DNA of 64,000 bases from Cherax quadricarinatus (taxonomy: Eukaryota; Arthropoda; Malacostraca; Decapoda; Parastacidae). The stretch is from contig NC_091321.1 in the NCBI RefSeq assembly GCF_038502225.1, positions 36,214,048-36,278,047 on the forward strand. The letters are read 5' to 3'. Shown here in pieces: positions 34,301 to 47,618 of this stretch. Positions within the stretch are counted from its first letter, which is position 1; each line of letters starts with the position of its first letter. The position numbers and the translations under genes were made by a program. The notes beneath the pieces are model-generated. The model searched no databases. It was not told the origin of the DNA and saw nothing but the letters and a program-made list of their open reading frames with translations.

Positions 34301-37300
34301 CAGCAGCAACACACACAGTGAGTGACAGTAGCAGCAACACACACAGTGAGTGACAGTAGCAGCAACACACACAGTGAGTGACAGTAGCAGCAACACACAC
34401 AGTGGGTGACAGTAGCAGCAACACACACAGTGGGTGACAGTAGCAGCAACACACACAGTGAGTGACAGTAGCAGCAACACACACAGTGAGTGACAGTAGC
34501 AGCAACACACACAGTGGGTGACAGTAGCAGCAACACACACAGTGAGTGACAGTAGCAGCAACACACACAGTGAGTGACAGTAGCAGCAACACACACAGTG
34601 GGTGACAGTAGCAGCAACACACACAGTGAGTGACAGTAGCAGCAACACACACAGTGAGTGACAGTAGCAGCAACACACACAGTGAGTGACAGTAGCAGCA
34701 ACACAGTGAGTGACAGTAGCAGCAACACACACAGTGGGTGACAGTAGCAGCAACACAGTGAGTGACAGTAGCAGCAACACACACAGTGGGTGACAGTAGC
34801 AGCAACACACACAGTGAGTGACAGTAGCAGCAACACACACAGTGGGTGACAGCAGCAGCAACACACACAGTGGGTGACAGTAGCAGCAACACACACAGTG
34901 AGTGACAGCAGCAGCAACACACACAGTGAGTGACAGTAGCAGCAACACACACAGTGAGTGACAGTAGCAGCAACACACACAGTGAGTGACAGCAGCAGCA
35001 ACACACACAGTGAGTGACAGTAGCAGCAACACACACAGTGGGTGACAGTAGCAGCAACACACACAGTGAGTGACAGTAGCAGCAACACACACAGTGGGTG
35101 ACAGCAGCAGCAACACACACAGTGGGTGACAGTAGCAGCAACACACACAGTGAGTGACAGTAGCAGCAACACACACAGTGGGTGACAGCAGCAGCAACAC
35201 ACACAGTGGGTGACAGTAGCAGCAACACACACAGTGAGTGACAGTAGCAGCAACACACACAGTGAGTGACAGTAGCAGCAACACAGTGAGTGACAGTAGC
35301 AGCAACACACACAGTGGGTGACAGTAGCAGCAACACAGTGAGTGACAGTAGCAGCAACACACACAGTGGGTGACAGTAGCAGCAACACAGTGGGTGACAG
35401 TAGCAGCAACACAGTGGGTGACAGTAGCAGCAACACAGTGAGTGACAGTAGCAGCAACACACACAGTGAGTGACAGTAGCAGCAACACAGTGAGTGACAG
35501 TAGCAGCAACACACACAGTGAGTGACAGTAGCAGCAACACAGTGAGTGACAGTAGCAGCAACACAGTGAGTGACAGTAGCAGCAACACACACAGTGGGTG
35601 ACAGTAGCAGCAACACAGTGAGTGACAGTAGCAGCAACACACACAGTGAGTGACAGTAGCAGCAACACAGTGAGTGACAGTAGCAGCAACACACACAGTG
35701 GGTGACAGTAGCAGCAACACACACAGTGAGTGACAGCAGCAGCAACACAGTGAGTGACAGCAGCAGCAACACAGTGAGTGACAGCAGCAGCAACACAGTG
35801 AGTGACAGCAGCAGCAACACAGTGAGTGACAGCAGCAGCAACACAGTGAGTGACAGTAGCAGCAACACACACAGTGGGTGACAGTAGCAGCAACACACAC
35901 AGTGAGTGACAGTAGCAGCAACACACACAGTGGGTGACAGTAGCAGCAACACACACAGTGAGTGACAGTAGCAGCAACACACACAGTGGGTGACAGTAGC
36001 AGCAACACACACAGTGGGTGACAGTAGCAGCAACACACACAGTGGGTGACAGTAGCAGCAACACACACAGTGAGTGACAGCAGCAGCAACACACACAGTG
36101 GGTGACAGTAGCAGCAACACACACAGTGAGTGACAGTAGCAGCAACACACACAGTGAGTGACAGTAGCAGCAACACACACAGTGAGTGACAGCAGCAGCA
36201 ACACAGTGAGTGACAGTAGCAGCAACACACACAGTGAGTGACAGTAGCAGCAACACACACAGTGAGTGACAGTAGCAGCAACACACACAGTGAGTGACAG
36301 TAGCAGCAACACACACAGTGAGTGACAGTAGCAGCAACACACACAGTGAGTGACAGCAGCAGCAACACACACAGTGGGTGACAGCAGCAGCAACACACAC
36401 AGTGAGTGACAGTAGCAGCAACACACACAGTGGGTGACAGTAGCAGCAACACACACAGTGAGTGACAGCAGCAGCAACACACACAATGAGTGACAGCAGC
36501 AGCAACACACACAGTGAGTGACAGCAGCAGCAACACAGTGAGTGACAGCAGCAGCAACACAGTGAGTGACAGCAGCAGCAACACAGTGAGTGACAGTAGC
36601 AGCAACACACACAGTGGGTGACAGTAGCAGCAACACAGTGAGTGACAGCAGCAGCAACACAGTGAGTGACAGCAGCAGCAACACAGTGAGTGACAGTAGC
36701 AGCAACACACACAGTGAGTGACAGCAGCAGCAACACAGTGAGTGACAGCAGCAGCAACACAGTGAGTGACAGCAGCAGCAACACAGTGAGTGACAGTAGC
36801 AGCAACACACACAGTGGGTGACAGTAGCAGCAACACAGTGAGTGACAGTAGCAGCAACACACACAGTGAGTGACAGCAGCAGCAACACACACAATGAGTG
36901 ACAGCAGCAGCAACACACACAATGAGTGACAGTAGCAGCAACACACACAGTGAGTGACAGCAGCAGCAACACACACAATGAGTGACAGCAGCAGCAACAC
37001 ACACAATGAGTGACAGCAGCAGCAACACACACAGTGAGTGACAGCAGCAGCAACACACACAATGAGTGACAGCAGCAGCAACACACACAGTGAGTGACAG
37101 CAGCAGCAACACACACAATGAGTGACAGCAGCAGCAACACACACAATGAGTGACAGCAGCAGCAACACACACAATGAGTGACAGTAGCAGCAACACACAA
37201 TGAGTGACAGCAGCAGCAACACACACAATGAGTGACAGTAGCAGCAACACACACAGTGAGTGACAGTAGCAGCAACACACACAGTGAGTGACAGTAGCAG

Positions 37301-40300
37301 CAACACACACAATGAGTGACAGTAGCAGCAACACACACAGTGAGTGACAGCAGCAGCAACACACACAATGAGTGACAGTAGCAGCAACACACACAGTGAG
37401 TGACAGTAGCAGCAACACACACAGTGAGTGACAGTAGCAGCAACACACACAGTGGGTGACAGCAGCAGCAACACACACAGTGGGTGACAGTAGCAGCAAC
37501 ACACACAATGAGTGACAGTAGCAGCAACACACACAGTGAGTGACAGTAGCAGCAACACACACAGTGGGTGACAGCAGCAGCAACACACACAGTGGGTGAC
37601 AGTAGCAGCAACACACACAATGAGTGACAGTAGCAGCAACACACACAGTGAGTGACAGTAGCAGCAACACACACAGTGGGTGACAGTAGCAGCAACACAG
37701 TGAGTGACAGCAGCAGCAACACACACAGTGTGTGACAGCAGCAGCAACACACACAGTGGGTGACAGTAGCAGCAACACACACAATGAGTGACAGTAGCAG
37801 CAACACACACAGTGGGTGACAGTAGCAGCAACACACACAGTGGGTGACAGTAGCAGCAACACACACAGTGGGTGACAGTAGCAGCAACACAGTGAGTGAC
37901 AGTAGCAGCAACACACACAATGAGTGACAGTAGCAGCAACACACACAGTGAGTGACAGTAGCAGCAACACACACAATGAGTGACAGTAGCAGCAACACAC
38001 ACAGTGGGTGACAGCAGCAGCAACACACACAGTGGGTGACAGTAGCAGCAACACACACAATGAGTGACAGCAGCAGCAACACACACAGTGGGTGACAGTA
38101 GCAGCAACACACACAGTGGGTGACAGTAGCAGCAACACACACAGTGGGTGACAGCAGCAGCAACACACACAGTGAGTGACAGTAGCAGCAACACACACAG
38201 TGAGTGACAGTAGCAGCAACACACACAGTGAGTGACAGTAGCAGCAACACACACAGTGAGTGACAGTAGCAGCAACACACACAGTGAGTGACAGTAGCAG
38301 CAACACACACAGTGAGTGACAGTAGCAGCAACACACACAGTGAGTGACAGTAGCAGCAACACACACAGTGAGTGACAGTAGCAGCAACACACACAGTGAG
38401 TGACAGTAGCAGCAACACACACAGTGAGTGACAGTAGCAGCAACACACACAGTGAGTGACAGTAGCAGCAACACACACAGTGAGTGACAGTAGCAGCAAC
38501 ACACACAGTGAGTGACAGCAGCAGCAACACACACAGTGAGTGACAGTAGCAGCAACACACACAGTGAGTGACAGCAGCAGCAACACACACAGTGAGTGAC
38601 AGTAGCAGCAACACACACAGTGAGTGACAGTAGCAGCAACACACACAGTGAGTGACAGTAGCAGCAACACACACAGTGAGTGACAGTAGCAGCAACACAC
38701 ACAGTGAGTGACAGTAGCAGCAACACACACAGTGAGTGACAGTAGCAGCAACACACACAGTGAGTGACAGTAGCAGCAACACACACAGTGAGTGACAGCA
38801 GCAGCAACACACACAGTGAGTGACAGTAGCAGCAACACACACAGTGAGTGACAGCAGCAGCAACACACACAGTGAGTGACAGTAGCAGCAACACACACAG
38901 TGAGTGACAGCAGCAGCAACACACACAGTGAGTGACAGTAGCAGCAACACACACAGTGGGTGACAGTAGCAGCAACACACACAGTGGGTGACAGCAGCAG
39001 CAACACACACAGTGAGTGACAGTAGCAGCAACACACACAGTGAGTGACAGTAGCAGCAACACACACAGTGAGTGACAGTAGCAGCAACACACACAGTGAG
39101 TGACAGTAGCAGCAACACACACAGTGAGTGACAGTAGCAGCAACACACACAGTGGGTGACAGTAGCAGCAACACACACAGTGAGTGACAGTAGCAGCAAC
39201 ACACACAGTGAGTGACAGTAGCAGCAACACACACAGTGGGTGACAGCAGCAGCAACACACACAGTGGGTGACAGTAGCAGCAACACACACAGTGAGTGAC
39301 AGTAGCAGCAACACACACAGTAGATGACAGCAGCAGCAACACACACAGTGGGTGACAGTAGCAGCAACACACACAGTGAGTGACAGCAGCAGCAACACAC
39401 ACAGTGAGTGACAGTAGCAGCAACACACACAGTGAGTGACAGCAGCAGCAACACACACAGTGAGTGACAGTAGCAGCAACACACACAGTGAGTGACAGCA
39501 GCAGCAACACACACAGTGAGTGACAGTAGCAGCAACACACACAGTGGGTGACAGTAGCAGCAACACACACAGTGGGTGACAGCAGCAGCAACACACACAG
39601 TGAGTGACAGTAGCAGCAACACACACAGTGAGTGACAGTAGCAGCAACACACACAGTGAGTGACAGTAGCAGCAACACACACAGTGGGTGACAGTAGCAG
39701 CAACACACACAGTGAGTGACAGTAGCAGCAACACACACAGTGAGTGACAGTAGCAGCAACACACACAGTGAGTGACAGTAGCAGCAACACACACAGTGAG
39801 TGACAGTAGCAGCAACACACACAGTGAGTGACAGCAGCAGCAACACACACAGTGAGTGACAGTAGCAGCAACACACACAGTGAGTGACAGCAGCAGCAAC
39901 ACACACAGTGAGTGACAGTAGCAGCAACACACACAGTGGGTGACAGCAGCAGCAACACACACAGTGGGTGACAGCAGCAGCAACACACACAGTGAGTGAC
40001 AGCAGCAGCAACACACACAGTGAGTGACAGTAGCAGCAACACACACAGTGAGTGACAGTAGCAGCAACACACACAGTGAGTGACAGTAGCAGCAACACAC
40101 ACAGTGAGTGACAGCAGCAGCAACACACACAGTGAGTGACAGCAGCAGCAACACACACAGTGAGTGACAGTAGCAGCAACACACACAGTGAGTGACAGTA
40201 GCAGCAACACACACAGTGAGTGACAGCAGCAGCAACACACACAGTGAGTGACAGCAGCAGCAACACACACAGTGAGTGACAGCAGCAGCAACACACACAG

Positions 40301-43300
40301 TGAGTGACAGTAGCAGCAACACACACAGTGAGTGACAGTAGCAGCAACACACACAGTGAGTGACAGTAGCAGCAACACACACAGTGAGTGACAGCAGCAG
40401 CAACACACACAGTGAGTGACAGCAGCAGCAACACACACAGTGAGTGACAGTAGCAGCAACACACACAGTGAGTGACAGTAGCAGCAACACACACAGTGGG
40501 TGACAGCAGCAGCAACACACACAGTGAGTGACAGCAGCAGCAACACACACAGTGAGTGACAGCAGCAGCAACACAGTGAGTGACAGTAGCAGCAACACAC
40601 ACAGTGAGTGACAGTAGCAGCAACACACACAGTGAGTGACAGTAGCAGCAACACACACAGTGAGTGACAGTAGCAGCAACACACACAGTGAGTGACAGTA
40701 GCAGCAACACACACAGTGAGTGACAGTAGCAGCAACACACACAGTGGGTGACAGTAGCAGCAACACACACAGTGAGTGACAGTAGCAGCAACACACACAG
40801 TGAGTGACAGTAGCAGCAACACACACAGTGGGTGACAGCAGCAGCAACACACACAGTGGGTGACAGTAGCAGCAACACACACAGTGAGTGACAGTAGCAG
40901 CAACACACACAGTAGATGACAGCAGCAGCAACACACACAGTGGGTGACAGTAGCAGCAACACACACAGTGGGTGACAGTAGCAGCAACACACACAGTGAG
41001 TGACAGTAGCAGCAACACACACAGTGAGTGACAGTAGCAGCAACACACACAGTGAGTGACAGTAGCAGCAACACACACAGTGAGTGACAGTAGCAGCAAC
41101 ACACACAGTGAGTGACAGTAGCAGCAACACACACAGTGAGTGACAGTAGCAGCAACACACACAGTGAGTGACAGTAGCAGCAACACACACAGTAGATGAC
41201 AGCAGCAGCAACACACACAGTGGGTGACAGTAGCAGCAACACACACAGTGGGTGACAGTAGCAGCAACACACACAGTGAGTGACAGTAGCAGCAACACAC
41301 ACAGTGAGTGACAGTAGCAGCAACACACACAGTGAGTGACAGTAGCAGCAACACACACAGTGGGTGACAGTAGCAGCAACACACACAGTGGGTGACAGCA
41401 GCAGCAACACACACAGTGGGTGACAGTAGCAGCAACACACACAGTGTGTGACAGCAGCAACACACACAGTGAGTGACAGTAGCAGCAACACACACAGTGA
41501 GTGACAGTAGCAGCAACACACACAGTGAGTGACAGTAGCAGCAACACACACAGTGTGTGACAGTAGCAGCAACACACACAGTGGGTGACAGCAGCAGCAA
41601 CACACACAGTGGGTGACAGTAGCAGCAACACACACAGTGGGTGACAGTAGCAGCAACACACACAGTGGGTGACAGTAGCAGCAACACACACAGTGGGTGA
41701 CAGTAGCAGCATCACACACAGTGTGTGACAGCAGCAACACACACAGTGGGTGACAGTAGCAGCAACACACACAGTGGGTGACAGTAGCAGCAACACACAC
41801 AGTGGGTGACAGCAGCAGCAACACACACAGTGGGTGACAGTAGCAGCAACACACACAGTGGGTGACAGTAGCAGCAACACACACAGTGAGTGACAGTAGC
41901 AGCAACACACACAGTGAGTGACAGTAGCAGCAACACACACAGTGAGTGACAGTAGCAGCAACACACACAGTGAGTGACAGTAGCAGCAACACACACAGTG
42001 GGTGACAGCAGCAGCAACACACACAGTGAGTGACAGTAGCAGCAACACACACAGTGAGTGACAGTAGCAGCAACACACACAGTGGGTGACAGCAGCAGCA
42101 ACACACACAGTGAGTGACAGTAGCAGCAACACACACAGTGGGTGACAGCAGCAGCAACACACACAGTGGGTGACAGTAGCAGCAACACACACAGTGAGTG
42201 ACAGTAGCAGCAACACACACAGTGAGTGACAGTAGCAGCAACACACACAGTGAGTGACAGTAGCAGCAACACACACAGTGAGTGACAGCAGCAGCAACAC
42301 ACACAGTGGGTGACAGCAGCAGCAACACACACAGTGAGTGACAGCAGCAGCAACACACACAGTGGGTGACAGTAGCAGCAACACACACAGTGAGTGACAG
42401 TAGCAGCAACACACACAGTGAGTGACAGTAGCAGCAACACACACAGTGGGTGACAGCAGCAGCAACACACACAGTGAGTGACAGCAGCAGCAACACACAC
42501 AGTGAGTGACAGTAGCAGCAACACACAGTGAGTGACAGTAGCAGCAACACACACAGTGAGTGACAGTAGCAGCAACACACACAGTGGGTGACAGCAGCAG
42601 CAACACACACAGTGAGTGACAGTAGCAGCAACACACACAGTGGGTGACAGCAGCAGCAACACACACAGTGGGTGACAGCAGCAGCAACACACACAGTGAG
42701 TGACAGCAGCAGCAACACACACAGTGGGTGACAGTAGCAGCAACACACACAGTGAGTGACAGTAGCAGCAACACACACAGTGAGTGACAGTAGCAGCAAC
42801 ACACACAGTGGGTGACAGCAGCAGCAACACACACAGTGGGTGACAGCAGCAGCAACACACACAGTGAGTGACAGTAGCAGCAACACACACAGTGAGTGAC
42901 AGTAGCAGCAACACACACAGTGGGTGACAGTAGCAGCAACACACACAGTGAGTGACAGTAGCAGCAACACACAGTGAGTGACAGTAGCAGCAACACACAG
43001 TGAGTGACAGTAGCAGCAACACACACAGTGAGTGACAGTAGCAGCAACACACACAGTGAGTGACAGTAGCAGCAACACACACAGTGAGTGACAGTAGCAG
43101 CAACACACACAGTGAGTGACAGTAGCAGCAACACACACAGTGAGTGACAGTAGCAGCAACACACACAGTGAGTGACAGTAGCAGCAACACACACAGTGGG
43201 TGACAGTAGCAGCAACACACACAGTGAGTGACAGTAGCAGCAACACACACAGTGGGTGACAGTAGCAGCAACACACACAGTGAGTGACAGCAGCAACACA

Positions 43301-43829
43301 CACAGTGAGTGACAGTAGCAGCAACACACACAGTGAGTGACAGTAGCAGCAACACACACAGTGAGTGACAGTAGCAGCAACACACACAGTGGGTGACAGT
43401 AGCAGCAACACACACAGTGGGTGACAGCAGCAGCAACACACAGTGAGTGACAGTAGCAGCAACACACACACACAGTGACAGTAGCAGCAACACACACAGT
43501 GAGTGACAGTAGCAGCAACACACACAGTGGGTGACAGCAGCAGCAACACACAGTGAGTGACAGTAGCAGCAACACACACAGTGACAGTAGCAGCAACACA
43601 CACAGTGAGTGACAGTAGCAGCAACACACACAGTGAGTGACAGTAGCAGCAACACACACAGTGAGTGACAGTAGCAGCAACACACACAGTGGGTGACAGT
43701 AGCAGCAACACACACAGTGGGTGACAGTAGCAGCAACACACACAGTGGGTGACAGCAGCAGCAACACACACAGTGGGTGACAGTAGCAGCAACACACACA
43801 GTGAGTGACAGCAGCAGCAACACACACAG
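28312..43829. repeat. 28-bp satellite, block C (about 15.5 kb)
   Basis: Same family as block A, in the same orientation. Units are 24, 26 or 28 bp according to (CA)2, (CA)3 or (CA)4 after the 20-nt core. The block is zoned: about 28,440-32,500 is rich in 26-mers with ATGAGTG and in 24-mers. About 32,500-36,900 mixes 24- and 28-mers, with six consecutive 24-mers near 35,740-35,860. 37,000-43,800 is mostly 28-mers. The rare GTAGATGAC variant lies at 39,320, 40,912 and 41,192, in exact unit phase. All three minus frames are stop-free through most of it (longest about 5,405 codons). These are composition artefacts. Confidence 0.97.
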
Positions 43830-45125
43830 TTAGTGACAGTAACAGCAACACAAACACAGTGACAGTAGCAGCAGCACACACAGTGACAGTAGCAGCAACA
43901 CACACACAGTGACAGTAGCAACACACACACAGTGACAGTAGCAACACACACACAGTGACAGTAGCAACACACACACAGTGACAGTAGCAGCAACACACAC
44001 AGTGACAGTAGCAGCAACACACACACAGTGACAGTAGCAACACACACACAGTGACAGTAGCAACACACACACAGTGACAGTAGCAACACACACACAGTGA
44101 CAGTAGCAACACACACACAGTGACAGTAGAAGCAACACACACACAGTGACAGTAGAAGCAACACACCCAGTGACAGTAGCAGCAACACACAGTGACAGTA
44201 TCAGCAACACACACACAGTGACAGTAGCAGCAACACACAGTGACAGTAGCAGCAACACACACAGTGACAGTAGCAGCAACACACACAGTGACAGTAGCAG
44301 CAACACAGTGACAGTAGCAGCAACACACAGTGACAGTAGCAGCAATACACACACAGTGACAGTAGCAGCAACACACACAGTGACAGTAGAAGCAACACAC
44401 ACAGTGACAGTAGCAGCAACACACAGTGACAGTATCAGCAACACAGTGACATTAGCAGCAACACAGTGACAGTAGCAGCAACACCCACATTGACTGAAGC
44501 AGCAATACTCACAGTTAGTGACAGTAGCAGCAAAACTCACAGTAACAGCAACACACACAGTTAGGGAAAGTAGCAGCATTACACACATTTAGTGTCGGCA
44601 GTAGCAACACTCAGTGACAATAGCAGAAACACTCAGTGACAGTAGCAGCATGCAGTTAGTGACAGTATCAGCAACTCTTACAGTCAGTGACTGTAGCAGC
44701 AACACACACACTTAATAGCAGTAGCAGCAACACTCAGTTAGCGGATGAGTAGCAACACACAGTGAGTGATAGCAGTAACACACACACGGTGAGAGTAGCA
44801 GCAACACACAAAGTGACTGCAGCAGCAACACACACACAGCAACACAGTGATAATATTAGCAACAAACAGTTATTGACAGAATAAGCAACACAGGGATAGA
44901 TAATTGCAGAAACACACAATGAAAATTGCATCAACACACACAGCTAATGACAGTAACAGCAACACACAGTGACTGATAGCAGCAACACACAGTGAACATG
45001 ACAAAATACCACAGTGATAGATACAGCAACACACACAAAGAGTGACAGAAGCAACAGCACACAGTGATAATAGGAGCAACACAATGAAGGTTTCATGGTA
45101 ATATCAACACTCACAGTAGTAGTTT
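43830..45125. repeat. Derived satellite with shortened or irregular units
   Basis: The unit is about 22-28 bp around CAGTGACAGTAGCAGCAACA with variable (CA)n, lacking the GAGTGA or GGGTGA step of the main unit. 44,510-44,970 matches 21,700-22,120 of block B, including private sequence such as ACAGTATCAGCAACTCTTAC and GATAATATTAGCAACA. No gene. Confidence 0.9.
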
Positions 45126-45179
45126 TGCTGTTGTTGCAATAGCAACAACAGCAAAACTCAAAGATGTTGATGTAAGCAG

Positions 45180-46680
45180 CAACATAAACAATAGTTAATA
45201 GTAGCAACAACACACACACAGTAGTTAACAGTAGCAACAACACACACAGTAGTTGACAGTTGCAGCAACACAGTGATAGTAGCAGAAACACACACAGTGA
45301 TTGATGGATGCAGTAACACACACACAGTGACTGGTGGTAGCGGTAACACGCACAGTGGCTGATGGTAGCAGTAACACAGTGACTGATGGTAGCAGTAACA
45401 CACACACAGTGACTGGTGGTAGCGGTAACACGCACAGTGGCTGATGGTAGCAGTAACACAGTGACTGATGGTAGCAGTAACACACACACAGTGACTGGTG
45501 GTAGCAGTAACACGCACAGTGGCTGATGGTAGCAGTAACACAGTGACTGATGGTAGCAGTAACACACACACAGTGACTGGTGGTAGCAGTAACACGCACA
45601 GTGGCTGATGGTAGCAGTAACACAGTGACTGATGGTAGCAGTAACACACACACAGTGACTGGTGGTAGCAGTAACACGCACAGTGGCTGATGGTAGCAGT
45701 AACACAGTGACTGATGGTAGCAGTAACACACACAGTGACTGGTGGTAGCAGTAACACACAGTGACTGATGGTAGCAATAACACACACAGTGACTGGTGGT
45801 AGCAGTAACACACAGTGACTGATGGTAGCAATAACACACACAGTGACTGATAGTAGCAGTAACACACAGTGACTGATGGTAGCAATAACACACACAGTGA
45901 CTGATAGTAGCAGTAACACACACAGTGACTGATAGCAGTAACACACACACAGTGACTGATAGTAGCAGTAACACAGTGACTGATAGTAGCAGTAACACAC
46001 ACAGTGACTGACGGTAGCAATAACACACACAGTGACTGATGGTAGCAGTAACACACACAGTGGCTTATGGTAGCAATAACACACAGTGACTTATAGTAGC
46101 AGTAACACACACAGTGACTGATAGCAGTAACACACACAGTGACTGATGATAGCAGTAACATACACAGTGACTGATGGTAGCAGTAACACACACAGTGACT
46201 GATGGTAGCAGTAACACACACAGTGACTGATGGTAGCAGTAACACACACAGTGACTGATGGTAGCAGTAACACACACAGTGACTGATGGTAGCAGTAACA
46301 CACACAGTGACTGATGGTAGCAGTAACACACACAGTGACTGATAGCAGTAACATACACACAGTGACTGATGGTAGCAGTAACACACAGTGACTGATGGTA
46401 GCAGTAACACACACAAACAGTAAGCGATATAGCAGTAACTGACAGAGTGACTGACAGGAGCAGCAACACACACAGTAAGTTATAGGAGCAGTAACACACA
46501 CACAGTAAGTAATAGGAGCAACAACACACACAGTAAGTGATAGCAGTAACACACACAGTAGGTGTCAGGAGCAGTAACACACACAGTGAGTGACAGGCGC
46601 AGTAGCACACACATGCACAGTGAATGATAGGAGCAGTAACACACAGTGAGTGACAGAAGCAGTAACACACACAGTGACAT
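45180..46680. repeat. Third satellite variant (CTGATGGTAGCAGTAACACA type)
   Basis: Tandem units with core CAGTGACTGATGGTAGCAGT plus AACACACA, period about 28 bp. It is clearly a diverged relative of the main family, with GACTGATG in place of GAGTGACA and CAGTAAC in place of CAGCAAC. From 45,349 to 45,720 an 82-bp three-unit block marked by ACACGCACAGTGGCTG recurs five times at exact 82-bp spacing. Long minus-strand ORFs are repeat translations. Confidence 0.92.
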
Positions 46681-46689
46681 TGGCTTGTG

Positions 46690-47332
46690 TTAATTTGCAA
46701 GAAATCCGGATTTCCTTCGCGAAGGGGATATAACTTAGTATATGGTCTAGTGGATAGATCTCACATTTTTGTGCATGATGGTAGATCCCCTCGCCATACA
46801 CTCAGCATATACATATTGTAGGGTAATGTATTAAGTTTAATATTATTAATTTAATTATAATGGCCTAGAACGTTTTGCACTGGGACAGTTTTTATTTGAA
46901 GATATATAAAATATTCTCCTAAAAAAGTGCATTTACAATTAACGGCTGAGACATACTTCTTGATAATAACAAGTATTTTATGGCCTTTTCTTTATCTTTT
47001 CATCCAAGGACAGGAAGGTAAAGAAGAGATACAAGTAGGTAGTTTATTGGTTATCAAATAAACTGGGTACATCAAGAGTGTACCGCTCTTGTACCTCGTA
47101 TGTTAGTTCCATATTGAGGAAAATAAGCTTACTGTTGTTCCTTTTTTAATTCCATCACACAGGTTGTGTTTTGTGTATGAGTTAGGAGACTTAAGTAATA
47201 TTAAGAGGAATTTGTTAAGTCACAATGTGTTGTGTCACTTAGGAACTTCAAACGTTTCTTCCAGCAGTTGTGGAGTTGCTATAATTCAGGAATTATTATT
47301 ATACAGGCTAGCCTATCATACACTTTGTAAAT
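46690..47332. other. Mostly featureless; weak tRNA-like SINE trace near 46,737-46,803
   Basis: ATGGTCTAGTGGATAGATCT followed by GGTAGATCCCCTCGCCATAC has the spacing of a tRNA head with a decayed B box and resembles the head in the palindrome at 47,333. The remainder to 47,332 is AT-rich with no recognisable gene. Confidence 0.35.
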
Positions 47333-47618
47333 AAACCATACCCCCGGCCGGGATTGAACCCGCGGTCATAGAGTCTCAAAACTCCAGCCCGTCGCGTTAG
47401 CCACTAGACCAGCTAGCCACGATAAGATTCATCCAACTAGGTATATTTCTACACCATAGGAAGGTTAGCACAGGCACCTGTGCTAACTTTCCTATGGTGT
47501 AGAAATATACCTAGTTGGATGAATTTTATTGTGGCTAGCTGGTCTAGTGGCTAACGCGACGGGCTGGAGTTTTGAGACTCTATGACCGCGGGTTCAATCC
47601 CGGCCGGGGGTATGGTTT
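47333..47618. repeat. Long palindrome: tRNA-like SINE head in inverted duplication
   Basis: 47,333-47,474 and 47,477-47,618 are reverse complements over 142 nt with about three mismatches and only 2 nt between the arms. Each arm contains a tRNA-like sequence (GCTGGTCTAGTGGCTAACGC, then GGGTTCAATCCCGGCCGGGG, with A- and B-box-like parts). Diverged single copies of similar sequence are at 51,870-52,045. A functional tRNA gene is unlikely, because the would-be tRNA does not close into a clean acceptor stem with an obvious anticodon arm. Confidence 0.85.

Noticed and set aside
28312..43829. CRISPR-like regular repeats
   Set aside because: Units are contiguous with no unique spacers, and the genome is eukaryotic.
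28207..44424. Minus-strand ORFs of 4,476-5,405 codons in block C as a giant Cys-rich gene
   Set aside because: Same reason: the unit has no TTA/CTA/TCA, so all frames are open. Residue periodicity equals 84 nt.
44146..44469. Plus-strand Ser/Asn/Thr-rich ORF (107 codons)
   Set aside because: Translation of the derived satellite unit with no supporting feature.
47540..47605. Functional tRNA gene in the palindrome
   Set aside because: A- and B-box-like sequence is present, but a proper acceptor stem and anticodon loop could not be drawn and related decayed copies exist. A SINE head fits better.
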